From positions 4,557,718-4,621,717 of the forward strand of contig NC_066568.1 of the NCBI RefSeq assembly GCF_024679095.1: 64,000 nucleotides of DNA, read 5' to 3'. Numbering within the stretch: position 1 is the stretch's first letter; every line of letters begins with the position of its first letter. Under the pieces are notes generated by a model that ran no database searches, had not been told where the DNA came from, and worked only from the letters and a program-made list of their open reading frames with translations. A program made the position numbers and the translations under genes. Origin of the DNA: Eriocheir sinensis (taxonomy: Eukaryota > Arthropoda > Malacostraca > Decapoda > Varunidae). Positions 48,808 to 60,179 of this stretch are shown one piece after another.

Positions 48808-51637
48808 GCTCTCTCGTCCTCGGGGGCAACAGTGACGGGTCTCGAAGCCATCATGCTACTGAAGAACCTGAGGAAGAGGCAACAGAAGGAGGAGAAAGAG
48901 GCGGAGGAGGAGGAGAGGAAGAGGATGACCATGGAGGAGGGACTCATCCTTCAGACTCTACCCAACCCTGCGGACTTACTTCGTGGAGGAGGAGGAGGAG
49001 GAGGAGGAGGGGAGGAGAAGGAGGAGGAGGAGGAGAAAGAAGTTAGCAAAGTACATATCTATAAGGAAGAGGAAGAAAAACAAAGCATGGAGGAGGGAGA
49101 TAGAGTACAACAGGTGGAGAAGAAGGAGGAGGAGGAGGAGGAGGAAGAGGAGGAGGAGATAAGTGAAGCCATATACAACTTCAAAGCCTTCAATAACATA
49201 TTCTCCTTTTCCGGGAAGAAGAAATTAGCAGAGGAGGAGGAGAAGGAGGGAGAGGAGAAGGAGAACGAGGAGGAGACAAAGAAGGAAGCGAAGAAGCAGG
49301 AGGAGGAGGGGGGAGAGGACGAAATAGACAGCAAAGTAGAGGAGAGAAAACAAAACAAAGAAGAAAACCACGAAGAAAACAAGATTATGCTAACACAAGG
49401 TGACCGCTCCACGTCTCACGCCACGTCTTCCACTTCTAAGACTTCTTCAGGGGGGGAGGAGGAGGGTGTAAGGGCTCAGGGGGTGGAGGGGGGGCGCATC
49501 AACCCCTTACCCAAGCCCCCTCGTGTTCGACCAGGCCCTGAGGGAAGACTTACAGATTCTCACACCATATCTGACAAGTCGGTTTCTCAGTCAACTCCGA
49601 CGTCGCAAGGAGAAGGGAGTGAGGGAGTAGACTTGAAGGAGATTGAAGGAAAGGAGGTATTGAAGAACGAGCTATTGAAGGAGAGGAGTGAAGGAGAGGA
49701 AGAGGATGGTAGAGTGAAGGAAGTGAGGGAGAGAAGTGAGGAGGTAAGGGAAGAAGTGAAGGAAGTGAAGGAAAGAAGTGAAGGAGAGTTAAACAATCGT
49801 CCTTCACTTGATTTATACCCGAGTGACTTGAGAGAGAAGGAGGAGGAGGAAGAGGAAAAGGAAGCAGAGAAACAGGAGGAAAAGGAAAAGGGGGAGAAGG
49901 AGGAGGAGGAGGAAGAGAGGGCAAAGAAACAAGAAGGAAGGGAGAAGGAGGAGAAGGAGGAGAGGGCACAGAAACAAGAAGGAAGGGAAAAGGAGGAGAA
50001 GGAGGAGGAGGAGGAGAGGGCACAGAAACAAGGAGGAAAAGAAAAGGAGGAGAAGGAGGAGGAGAAGGAAGAGGAAAAAGAAGCACAGAAACAGGAGGAA
50101 AAGGAAAAGGAGGAGAAGGAGGACGAAGAAAAAGTAAATAACGAAAACAAGAAACTAGAGAAAGAGAAAGGAAACAACCAAGAAGAGAAGGAACAGGAAG
50201 AGGAGGACAAGGAGGAGGAGGAGGAGGAAGAGGAAGACAAACACAAGCAACAAGAAGACAAACAGACATACACCGACCTAGTCACCAAAATGCGACTCGA
50301 CAGAGGCTTCACCCTAGACACACTCGTCCCATCCTCAGCCCACTCCTCAGAGCTCCCAAGCCCGAACGATGACGCGGCCCTGGACAGCCCCATCTCCCCT
50401 TGTATGCACTCCCCTTCCTCCCATTCCCCACCAAACGGGTACAGAGGGGAGAAGAGTGAAACATGGCTGTCTGATGCGTTGAGTGATAGCGAGGAGCAGT
50501 TTGAAAGGCTTTATAATGAGCTGAGTAAGACCCTGAACCAGCCGACTAAACCACAAGAGGATGAGAAGGTGGAAAGCTACGAGAATGCACAGCCTGATTC
50601 TACCTTAGTCACCCCTGAAAGCCCTCCAGCCGAGAAAACGGAGCTTCAAAGGAGGCACTCAATTATCAAGAAAGATGGAGGTCAAAATGGTAGTTGTAGT
50701 AGCAGTGGTAAAAAGGTGCAGTTTGACCTTAATGTAAAGAGCATCGCCCCGTCACCTGATCCCATTCTCTATGACGTCCACAAAGCGAAAGAAAACGGGG
50801 ATGCGCGACCAGGGGTGACTCAAATAAGGGAGAAAATCAACAAAATTTCACCCCAGACTAAACCAAATGAAAACGTGAGGAAAATCGAGGAAAACAAGAG
50901 GAAAACAACCCCCAGCCCATCGTCCCCGGTGAAGAAAAAGCCCCAGGTGTCCGCCCAGGTGAAGACAACGAGGGGGGTGACGCCAGGTGAAGGGGGGCTG
51001 AAGAGAAGACAAGGTTTGGCGAGGACAAGTTCCCCGGTCACTCCCCCCGCGTCGCCAACCAAGACGGTGAAGAAGACAGAAGCTGAAGGCAAGGGGAGGA
51101 AGACAATGGGTGAAGACAAGACGAAGAAGACAATTAATGAAGACAAAGGAAAGAAGATAGAGGAGATAAAGAAAGGAGGAAAGAATGAAAAAGCTGAAAA
51201 GATAAAAGTTGAAGACAAAACGAAGAAAATAGAGAAGAAAGAGGAGATAAGGATAGCAAGAAAGGATGAAAAGGCCGAAGAGAAGACAGAGAAGAAGGAG
51301 GAAATAAAGAAAGGAGAAAGGGATGAAGAAAGAGAGGAAAAGAAAGAGAAGAAAGATGAAACAGAAAAAGACGAGATGAAGAAAACAGAACAGGAAAACA
51401 AGAAAGAAAACACAACAACAGAGAATAAGGAAGAAAACATAGATAAGAAAACAAATGAAGACAAAACAGAAAGGAAAATGAAGACAGAAGAAAAAGAGGA
51501 AGAAAAAGAGGAGGAAAAGACCACCACCATCACCAAGCAAACATCATCATCATCAGGAGAGGTCAAGGGGTCAGAGCAAAGGTCAAACGTAAGAAAACAG
51601 CCAACAGTTGACCTTCAGGCGCCTCTTGTCAAAAGTG
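48808..51637 (+). CDS. Exon 4: end of PH1 and long Glu/Lys-rich linker (residues 162-1105)
   Basis: The exon follows a (CT)n tract ending in CCAG and finishes with the donor GTG|GTACGT in phase 1. It is unusually long at 2,830 nt. The first residues (ALSSSGATVTGLEAIMLL) complete PH1 and run into a basic/acidic helix. Most of the rest is Glu, Lys, Asp and Gln in long charged runs, predicted to be disordered or single alpha helix. Less repetitive islands may be functional: a Pro-rich PKPPRVRPGPEGR near residue 395, a region around 660-770 with DRGFTLDTLVPSSAHSSEL and SDALSDSEEQFERLYNELSK, and a Ser/Pro/Lys-rich stretch near 880-930. An in-frame (GGA)n gives a Gly run near residue 215. All internal repeats are trinucleotide-phased and keep the frame open. 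Confidence 0.88.
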
Positions 51638-51639
51638 GT

Positions 51640-52354
51640 ACGTGTATGGGACGAGTTTTGTACGTGTTTTGTACGTGTTTGGTCCTCCCATTGTTTCCTG
51701 TATTTCTCTCTCTCTTATATTTGCTCTATTTTTTTTATTCCTCCCTTCTTCCTTCCTATTAATTTGAGCTTTTTCTTTATTCTCTACTTCTTTCTTTTTT
51801 CCTTCCTTTCAATCCATTTTATCCCCCTTCCCTTTTTATCTCCCTTCCTTTGTTCTTCCTTCATTCAGTTATTTCCCTGATTCTCTCTTCTCTTCCTTCC
51901 ATTGTTTCTTTGTTTTCCTTTCTATCCATTCTATTTTACTTTTTTTTTCCTTATTTCCCATTCTCATTAATTCCTTCCTTTTTTCCTCTTTTTTTTCCTT
52001 TTTTATAATTTCCTTTCTTTCTTCCTCTTCTCTTCCTTCCATTGTTTCCTTGTTTTCCTTCTTATCCATTCTATTTTACTTTTTTTTCCTAATTTCTCAT
52101 TTTCATTAATTCCTTCCTCCTTTCCTCTTTTTTTTCCTTATTTATCATTCTCATTAATTCCTTCCTTTACTTTTTTTTCCTCTTTCTATTATTTCCTTTC
52201 TGTTCTTCCTATCCTTTCTTTCTCCCTTCCATTTCCACCTTAACTTCACTTTCTCTTCCTTCCTTAATTCCTTCTTCATTCCATTTCTTTCTTCTTTCTT
52301 GTCTTTCTACTTTGCTTCTTCCCTCCCACATATTCTTACTTTCCTTCCTTCCTC

Positions 52355-52395
<41 letters not shown>
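51640..52395. repeat. Intron 4: T/C-rich tandem repeats and (CT)n
   Basis: CTTCCATTGTTTC and ATCCATTCTATTTTACTTTT repeat at about 51895 and 52037; (CT)n 52359-52395. Confidence 0.85.
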
Positions 52396-52399
<4 letters not shown>

Positions 52400-52460
52400 C
52401 ACCTGTGATCACCTGGACCTGCGAAAAAGTTAATTAAGAGCCAGGTGCAAAAATACCTTT
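52396..52460. promoter_or_regulatory. Intron 4 island with CACCTG and TTAATTAA
   Basis: CACCTGTGATCACCTGGACC, then GTTAATTAAGAGCCAGGTG. Compact motif cluster; function inferred only. Confidence 0.3.
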
Positions 52461-52529
52461 AATTTTTCTAAGGTCACGCCGAGGGAGAGGTGGAAAAAAA
52501 TAATAATTAGTAAAAAATCAAAAAAAGAT

Positions 52530-52749
52530 CACTGGAGGAGGAGGAGGAGGAGGAGGAGGAGTTAATAGAAGAGGTAAAGTGCTTAGAAGTGATAGTTGTA
52601 TGAGATAGGAGAGGAGGAGGAGGAGGAGGAGGAGGAGGAGGAGGAGGAGGACACGTAAAGGTTCATAAGGTGACGTCAGAGCTCATTAAGCCATCAAAGG
52701 TTTCCCATCACAGGTGAGAACAAAATTAATATACTGATGAGCGGAAACA

Positions 52750-52812
<63 letters not shown>

Positions 52813-53345
52813 CTATAGCCCATTCTCATTCTCTTCTTCCCTTTCTTCCTTTTCCTTTCAATATCATCACTATTTTCTTCCTTTTTCTCCCTTTTATTAT
52901 CTCCTCTTTTCACTCTTCTTCCCTCTCTTCACTTTTCTTTTTCTATTTTTCTTTGTTTTTTTCTTTCTTGACGTGGGATATTGTCTTTTCTGTGTCTTTT
53001 TCTCTGTCTTGTTGTCGTTGTTGTTGTTGTTGTTGTTGTTGATCTCCCCTTTCCTCTCTTCTTCCCTTTTCCATTTCTTAAACCGTCCTTCCCATTCCTC
53101 CTTTTCTCTTTCCTTTTCAACTTCTTCCATTTCACTAAATTGTTCTTCTCTCTGCTTACTCTTTCACCCTCTCCCTTTCTTCCCCCTTCTTCCCCTTCAT
53201 TCCCCTCCCCCTCTTCCTCTTCCTTAACAAAATTTCCACTCCTCTCCTCACTAAATCGTACTACCCCTTCCTCTTCCCCCTTCTTCCCCTTTTTCCCTTC
53301 ACTCCCCTTCTCCCCCTCACTAATCTCCCTTCTCCCCTCATCTCC
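52530..53345. repeat. Intron 4: (GGA)n, (TAA)n, (TTG)n and pyrimidine-rich acceptor region
   Basis: (GGA)n 52536-52561 and 52611-52650; (TAA)n 52752-52810; (TTG)n 53012-53042; CT-rich to the exon 5 acceptor. Confidence 0.9.
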
Positions 53346-53348
53346 CAG

Positions 53349-53575
53349 GCCAGGTGGAGATGGGTGGCAGCATCGGAGGGAGACTAACCCCCCGCCGCGT
53401 GGAGGTGAGGGACGGTCATCTCCTCGCCTTCATCTCCCAGGCCTCCACCCCCTCCTCCCGCCTCCCCCTCGCCGGCCTCTCCGTCACCCCCTTGCTTGGA
53501 GGAGGAGGAGGAGGAGGAGGAGGAGGAGCATCACTCATTCTCTCCCGTGCTTCGCGCTGCATGATGGTACTCAAG
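53349..53575 (+). CDS. Exon 5: first part of PH domain 2, with poly-Gly loop (residues 1105-1180)
   Basis: The acceptor is CATCTCCCAG; the leading GC completes Gly1105 begun by the previous exon. The donor is AAG|GTAAGG, phase 0. The peptide shows PH strands: GGRLTPRRVEVRDGHLLAFI (strands 1-3), then a loop, then LPLAGLSVTP and SLILSRASRCMMVLK. A (GGA)n tract at about 53500-53529 encodes ten glycines in a loop between strands. The domain continues across the intron into exon 6. A longer open frame that overlaps here in another reading phase is only a shadow; this frame is the one consistent with both splice phases. Confidence 0.85.
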
Positions 53576-53577
53576 GT

Positions 53578-54162
53578 AAGGAGGGAGGAAGGAAGGAAGG
53601 AGGGAAGGGAAGGAGGGAGGGAGGAAGGGAAAGAAAGGGAGGAAGAGGGGAAGAAAAAAGGAAAGTAAGGGAAGGGGGTAAGGAGGAAGGGAAGGAGAGG
53701 AGGAAAGAGAAGAGAAGGAAAGGGAAGGAAAGGGAGGAAGAGGGGAAGAAAAAAGGAAAGGGAGGAATGGGAAGGGGGGTAAGGAGGAAGGGAAAAAAAG
53801 GAGGGAAGAGAAGGGAAGGGAAGGGAAGGGAAGGGAAGGGAAGGGAAGGGAAGGGAAGGGAAGGAAAGGAAGGGAATGAAAAGAAAGGAAAGGAAGGGAA
53901 TGAAAAGAAAGGAAGGGAAGGGAGAGAGGAAGGGAAGGAAAAGAATAAAAAAAGAAAAGGAAAGGGAAGAAAGAAAGTTAGGAAGGGAAAGGAAGAAGGA
54001 CGGAAAGGAAGGGAAGGGAAGAGAGAGGAGGAAGAGAGGTATAGAGAGGAAGGAAGGGAAAAAAAGAGGAAAAGAAAACGCGAGTAAAAAAAAAAAAAAG
54101 ATTATATACTGACTGACTGATTAACTGACTGACTAACTTTTTTTTTTTTTTTTTTTTTTTTT
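53578..54162. repeat. Intron 5: purine (GGGAA)n array and poly-T at acceptor
   Basis: Almost the whole intron is GGAA/GGGAA; a GACT repeat at 54108-54136 and poly-T 54138-54162 precede TTGCAG. Confidence 0.93.
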
Positions 54163-54166
54163 GCAG

Positions 54167-56458
54167 CTTGGTTCACGGGATGAGATGATGCAATGGATTA
54201 ACACCTTATCTGATGAGGTGCTGCGCGTGACACCTGAGGAACACCTGAGAGGCTTGACCCTGTACCCCTCACCTGAGAAAGAGGAGGAGGAGGAGGAGGA
54301 GGAGGAGGAGGACGAAGAAGAGAAGGTGAAGGAGGAGAGGCAGAGTAGCGATGATAAGACTGCAAATCAAGAGAGAAGTGAAAGTGTTATCAAAGAGGAA
54401 GAAGAGAAGCGAGAGGAGGAAGAAAGGAGGAAGAGGGAAGAGGAAGAGAAGAAAGAAGAGTTAACTGAAAGAATGAAAGAAGTAAAACCAGATGAACCAA
54501 AGAATGAGGAAGACAGACCGATCAAGGAAGGTCTTAGTCTGCCCTCAAAGTCCAATCAAAGAAAACAGGAAACGAGCGCGAAAGAAAACGGGGAGGTGGC
54601 GAGGGCCTGCGCACCAAAGAAAACGATAATCAAGTCACCGAATTTCATGGAGCACCTCAACAAATTTAGAGAACAACAGAAAACGGAAACACAGGGAAAG
54701 AAAGAAGAGGAGGGGAAGAAAGCTGAAGAAAGAGGAAACAGGAAGACAGGAGATAAACAGGAAGAAAACAGGAGCAACAAGATAACAGCTCTGATAAAAC
54801 AGGTGGAAGGAAGAGATAAGGAGGCAGGAAGAGAAGGAAGAAGAGAACCGGAAGGAAGAAAGGAAAGAGAAACCAGAGAAACAGAAAGAGGAGGAAGAGA
54901 AGGAGGAGAAGGAGGAGGAGGAGGAGGAGGACAATTAAGGTTAAAACAAGACAAAGATTCACCCAAGAAGACAAAGGAGGAAGGAAGAACGGAAAGCCCA
55001 ACACACCCTCCTTTGAAACGCCTCTCAGGTCAAGGCAAATCATCACCAACATCACCACTATCATCATCACTAACATCACCACTAACAGGAGAGGATGTGG
55101 TGGATAATTACTTACTGGTCAACATCCTCCCTGGGAAAGCAACCACTACTACTACTACCACTACTACCAGACCTACTACCACTACTACTACAACCAAATC
55201 ATCAACCACAAGTAAAAAGCCACCACCACACACCATATCTCATCACCCCCACCACTCTACATCAACATCTAATCGTCATGCTAACTGTTTCAAGCCTAAC
55301 AACCCAATTAGCAGCTTCAGTAGGTCAATTAGTACGAGTAACACCTCCTTGGCACAAGACGAGGGGAGGAAAACACACACAGAGGTTCTAAAACGCTCCA
55401 CCAGTGACATGGAACTTAATCAAAAGAAGCGCGAGGGAGGGTTGACCCGGAAAGGCGCAGTCAGAGTCAAGAGCACAGGGAACCGAACGAGTAGGAGGAA
55501 CAGCGAGAGGGATAGTCTAGTGGATGAGTCCGAATCCATGCACTCGGCTAGGACTTCGGTTTCGTCTGTGATTTCCTCAAGAATCCTCGAAGCTAAGAAC
55601 GTTGAGATTATCGAGAAAGAGGAGAGGAAGGGAGGTGAGAGTGAGGACATGGAGGATAAGGAGAACGAGAAATGGCCCCAAGAGGAACACAAGAGAAATA
55701 TAAACCTTAAACTAAAGAAGGAGGAAGAAGGAAGAGGAGGAGGAGGAGGAAGACCAGGAGTGGAGTCTAATATCACCTGGTCAGTGGCGGCAACACGTGA
55801 GAAGTTTGAGTTGCTGTGTTCCATCAGCGGCGAGAACAACAAAGGAAAACTGACCACGAAGACGCCGATCGCACGCAGACGGTCGGCGAGGATGACGCAG
55901 AAGAGACGCAGAACCCAAGAGCTCAACGCGACGACTCCGAAACGCCAAGGAACGGTGAGAAAGTCGTTTGTAGCCGCTGAAAACGACCGGGCAAAGAATG
56001 AGAAAGTGGGTGGGAGGGCTGTAAGAAGGTCGTTGATAGCATCTGAAGGAAAAGAAGAAAGAGAAGGAAAGGAGGATATGGGTGTGAGACGACTAGGAGG
56101 ATATGGAACCATGACCCACGATGAAGTAGACGACGAAAACGACCAGAAGATGACCACAAAGCGTACAGGATCCTGGCCCACGAAGGAGACGGTGAAGGAG
56201 GCGAGGAAGGCGTTTGAAGGATATGCTCATAGGACCCCCACCACCACCACCACGGATGAAGGGCACGACTCAAGGATACTGAAAGAGAAGTTAACAGTCG
56301 AGATGTCCCCGCTAACAAGGACGCTGAATATGATACAGGACTCCATCATGTCCACCAATGAGGAGTTCCGAAGGGCATCCCAGTCCTTCTCCACTTCCAA
56401 CAGCCAGTCCAAGAATGATAACGTTGTGATATGCTGGAAAGGACCCTATATCGCTCAG
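54167..56458 (+). CDS. Exon 6: C-terminal helix of PH2 and second disordered region (residues 1181-1944)
   Basis: The acceptor is a long poly-T run ending TTGCAG; the donor is CAG|GTAAGG, phase 0 at both ends. It opens with LGSRDEMMQWINTLSDEVLR, the terminal PH helix carrying the canonical tryptophan (Trp1190). It continues with Glu/Lys/Arg-rich sequence, a Thr run encoded by (ACT)n near 1506-1520, and a Ser-rich stretch. A strongly basic block (TPIARRRSARMTQKRRR) near 1745-1762 could act as a nuclear signal or bind membrane or RNA. The end is less repetitive (KEARKAFEGYAHR, SPLTRTLNMIQDSI, VVICWKGPYIAQ) and may be conserved. At 2,292 nt it is the second giant exon. Confidence 0.88.
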
Positions 56459-56465
56459 GTAAGGA

Positions 56466-56578
56466 GGAAGAGGAGGAGGAGGAGGAGGAGATAATGTGTT
56501 GTTTGTGTATATACATTTTAACATTGATGATTATATTTGTGGTGGTATCTCATTACTTGATTATCTGATGTAATTATT

Positions 56579-56649
<71 letters not shown>

Positions 56650-56688
56650 TGTGCTTACATAGATGCGGTTTTCTAATACTACTGCTTC

Positions 56689-56748
<60 letters not shown>

Positions 56749-56966
56749 CTCCAAAAAATCAATCAGGTCAACCCTTTGCTTTCTTAACTCTCTCTCTCTC
56801 TCTCTCTCCACTAAACTAACGTAAAACAAACAAACTAACAGAATTGGAGCTCTCGACTAGCACAAAAAGAGGAAACACCAAGCAAAGAGGTAAGAGGAGT
56901 GACTCTCTCTCTCTCTCTCGTTGTGCATGCTTTTTGGTGCATTATATAAACCATGATTTTTTTTCC

Positions 56967-57004
<38 letters not shown>
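56466..57004. repeat. Intron 6: (GGA)n, (TAG)n, (CA)n, (CT)n, (TTA)n
   Basis: (GGA)n just after the exon 6 donor; (TAG)24 56578-56650; (CA)n 56694-56745; (TTA)n 56968-57004. Confidence 0.95.
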
Positions 57005-57005
<1 letters not shown>

Positions 57006-57279
57006 TGTTCCTGCTTTAGTTTTGTTTTGTTTTTATATGTGTTGTTATTGTTGTTGTTTTTATATTGCTGTTGTTGCTGTTTTTGCTAATTCAAGTTTGC
57101 CTTGGCTTGTACAAATAGCATGCTTTTTGTTGAACTGCTTTTTCTATTATGATTATTAGTTTCCTTATCACTATTATCATCACCACCATCATCATCATTA
57201 TCATCATCTTGTAAACTGAAGAAAGCATTAAGAAAACAGTAAGTTGTAACGGAACAAAAAGACGAGACCAACACGAAAC

Positions 57280-57460
57280 AAAACTACCTTAACCTAACCT
57301 TAATCATTACCATTATCATCACGGGCAAGACGAAACATATATAAAAAAAAGTAAAACAGGACGAAACAAATACGAAACAAAACAAACAACTTAATGTAAC
57401 GTAACCTTATCATTATTTATCCCTTATCACTATCATCATCATTCTCATCTATATCATCTT
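57280..57460. other. Intron 6 left flank of element copy B
   Basis: Degenerate units with AACTTAATGTAACGTAA and CTTATCACCATC, continuing on the other side of the element. Confidence 0.6.
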
Positions 57461-57464
57461 TTAA

Positions 57465-57718
57465 CCCGGTAGCAGCGACGAGCCAAATTTGTGGCTTTAC
57501 CATGTAGCAGCGACGGGCCAAATTTGTGGCTTTACCATGTAACAGCGACAGGCCAAATTTGTGCCATGATATAAAAAAAAACAAATAGATGATACATAAA
57601 CTGATCACAAATGCTTTGATATACGTATATTATAAAATGGTTTGTGTGAGTGATGATTTTTTCTCATTTTTCTCGCTTAGAGGAACCATTAAGAAATGTA
57701 ATCCCTACTGCTAATGGG
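57465..57718 (+). mobile_element. TTAA-flanked piggyBac-like non-autonomous element, copy B (254 bp)
   Basis: TTAA at 57461-57464 and 57719-57722 bound an element that starts CCCGGTAGCAGCGACG and ends TACTGCTAATGGG. The ends are imperfect inverted repeats (CCCGGTAGCAG against CCCATTAGCAG). It holds only about 2.6 units of the 35-bp repeat, then the conserved TTTCTCATTTTTCTCGCTTA and GAGGAACCATTAAGAAA tail. No coding capacity. TTAA duplication with CCC...GGG ends is the piggyBac hallmark. Confidence 0.8.
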
Positions 57719-57722
57719 TTAA

Positions 57723-59115
57723 ACTGAGGAGCTATAATATATGAATAACACCATTAACTTCTGACAAAACAAAGATGAAACACAACAAACAACTTAATGT
57801 ACCGTAATTTAACCTTATCACCATCAGTCTCATCCTCATCTATATCATCTTAGAAACTGATGAGCTATAATGATATGAAAACCCCAACTTCTGACGGAAA
57901 AAAAAAAATGAAACACAACAAACAACTTAATGTAACGTAATTTAACCTTATTACTACCATTATCATCCTCATCTATATCATTCTCTAAACTGAAGAGCTA
58001 TAATATATGAATACCGCAGAAGACAACTTAATGAAACCTAACCTTATCACCATCATTATCATCCTCATCAATATCATCTTTTAAGTTGAAGCGCTACAAT
58101 ATATGAAAAATCGCCAACTTCTGATAAAACAAAGATGAAACAAGAATAAACTAACTAACAAGCTAATCTAACCTAACCTAACAACCCCCCCACCCCCTAC
58201 CCCACCCCGCCAGGAGTCCTATTATTATTACCACTACTATTATCCTCCTTTGAACTGAAGAAACATATTTAACATTTAAGAGTAAAGCATAATGAAACAG
58301 AGAAAACAAACAAATTAACAAACTCAGCCTAACCTAACAACCCAATTTCCCCCTCCCCTCAAAAAACAAGTAAATATAAAACAGTAAAACATAATGGAAC
58401 AAAGTAAAGGGAAATAAACCATAATAAAACAGTAAGGCGTGACGAAACAAAGAAATAAAACCAAAACAAACACAACCACACCAACAAACAACCCAATCTA
58501 ACCTAACAACCCAATTTTTCTCCCCCCTCTCAAAAACTAAGTAACCAAACTCAACCTAATAAACCATAATAAAACAGTAAAGTGTGCCGAAACAAAGAAA
58601 TAAAACCAGAACAAGCAATCACACCAGCAAACAACCCAATCCAACCTAACAACCCAATTCCCCCCCCCCTTCAAAAACTATCCAAGCAAACTCAACCTAA
58701 TAAACCATAATAAAACAGTAAGGCGTGACGAAACAAAGAAATAAAACCACAACAAACAACCCAATCTAACCTAACAACCCAATTCCCCCCCCCCCCCTCA
58801 AAAACTAAGTCAGAAAACACAGTAAAACATAATGGAACAAAGTAAAAGGAAGTAAAACCAAACACCTCAACCTAATAAACCATAATAAAACAGCAAAGCA
58901 TGACAAAACAAAGAAATAAAACCTGAACAACCCAATCTAACCTAACAGCCCAATTCCACCCCCCCCCTACAAAAGCTAAGTCAAAAAACACAGTAAAACA
59001 TAATGGAACAAAGCAAAACGAAGTAAAACCAAACATCTCAACCAAATAAACCATAAGAAAAACAGTAACAAACAACCAAACTAACAAACAACCCAATCTA
59101 ACCTAACAACCCAAT
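57723..59115. repeat. Intron 6: degenerate tandem repeats with CCTAA motifs
   Basis: First about 110-130 bp units (ATATCATCTT...AACTGA(A/T)GAGCTATAATATATGAA), then units with AACCATAATAAAACAGTAAG and ACCCAATCTAACCTAACAAC followed by poly-C. Reaches the exon 7 acceptor. Confidence 0.88.
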
Positions 59116-59128
59116 TATCCCCCTTCAG

Positions 59129-59298
59129 GAGTCCGAACAAGAAGTGCTCAACAACATCAGCAACGCGTTCCTGGCCAAGAGGAGGCTGCTGAACAAGGAG
59201 GTGGCCCTGGGGAGGCTCACGGGGCGCCTCAACCTGCTGGAGGAACACCTATGGGGGCTACAGGCAAGGCTGGCCACGGAGGAGGAGGTGAAGGGAGG
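59129..59298 (+). CDS. Exon 7: coiled-coil segment 1 (residues 1945-2001)
   Basis: The acceptor is CCCCCTTCAG and the donor is GG|GTGAGT in phase 2. The peptide begins ESEQEVLNNISNAFLAKRRL and continues with heptad-spaced Leu/Val (LLNKEVALGRLTGRLNLLEEH), typical of a coiled coil. The codons are GC-rich and free of repeats, while both neighbouring introns are tandem-repetitive. A dimerisation or partner-binding role is inferred from the coil alone. Confidence 0.87.
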
Positions 59299-59299
59299 G

Positions 59300-59700
59300 T
59301 GAGTATTGACGGGGGAGAGGGAGGGGGAGGGGGAATAGAGGTTGGGAGAGGATGCTGGGAATGGTGGAGAGGGAAAGGGGTGAAAGGAGGGGGTGGGAAT
59401 GGGGTAAGTGTGTGTTGATTGGGGGAAGGGGTGTGGGAGGGGGATTAGGGAATAGAGGAGGGGGAGGGGGAATAGAGGTTGGGAGAGGATGCTGGGAATG
59501 GTGGAGAGAGGGAAAGGGGTGAAAGGAGGGGGTGGGAGTGGGGTAAGTGTGTGTTGGTTGGGGGAAGGGGAGGTGTAAAGGGGTGTGGGAAAATGGGGAA
59601 GAAGGGGTGGATGGGTGGAGGAAGAGGAGGGGTGAGTGTTTTTTGGTTGGGGGAAGGGGAAGAGTAGAAGAGTTAGGAAGTGAAAAAATGGGAAAGGAGG
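59300..59700. repeat. Intron 7: G-rich 138-bp tandem repeat
   Basis: GAATAGAGGTTGGGAGAGGA occurs at 59332 and 59470; many GGG/GGGG runs make G-quadruplex formation possible. Confidence 0.85.
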
Positions 59701-59949
59701 AGAGAGGAAAAATAAGAAGAGGAGGAAAAGAGAAACATTAGAGGAAAGGGTGGAGAAGAGGAGGAAGAGGAGACGAAGGAAGAAGAAGAAGAGGAGGAAT
59801 TACAGACGATTTTCTTAGATTACAAATAAATTTCTTTTCGCCGCTACGGTTATAGTTTCGGAGATATATAAAAGAATGAGTTTAAACAGTATATATCACA
59901 TTCCCCAACACACATTTCCACTTTCCAATTAACGTATAGTCACCCCTTG

Positions 59950-60050
59950 ATTTTTTTTTTTTTTTTTTTACATCAAAGGACACGGCTCAAGGGCAACAAA
60001 AAAGGGGTTTAAAAAAAATATAAAAAAGCCCGCAATTCGCCGCTCCCATA
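59950..60050 (-). repeat. Dispersed short repeat, copy 5, reverse orientation
   Basis: Poly-T, ACACGGCTCAAGGGCAACAA, A-rich spacer, AAGCCCGCAATTCGCCGCTC. Confidence 0.7.
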
Positions 60051-60179
60051 AATGCCAAAAGAAGAGCAAATAGTGAAATACGAGACGATACACCGACGCG
60101 TTAACAAGACCAATGAACAGAACAAAAAAAACAGTGGGTGAAACGAAGCAGCGAAGCCCATGTCCGAAGCCTCACCTGT

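Noticed and set aside
49550..50393. Antisense 240-270 residue Ser/Pro/Leu frames under exon 4
   Set aside because: Mirror of Glu/Lys codons; no independent coding signature.
48832..51762. Exon 4 extending to the end of its open frame at 51762
   Set aside because: After 51637 the frame becomes hydrophobic T-rich sequence; the GTACGT donor there restores the phase with exon 5.
52981..54087. 368-residue plus-strand frame over exon 5
   Set aside because: It reads exon 5 in the wrong phase and the rest is intronic GGGAA repeat; the PH-encoding frame fits both splice junctions.
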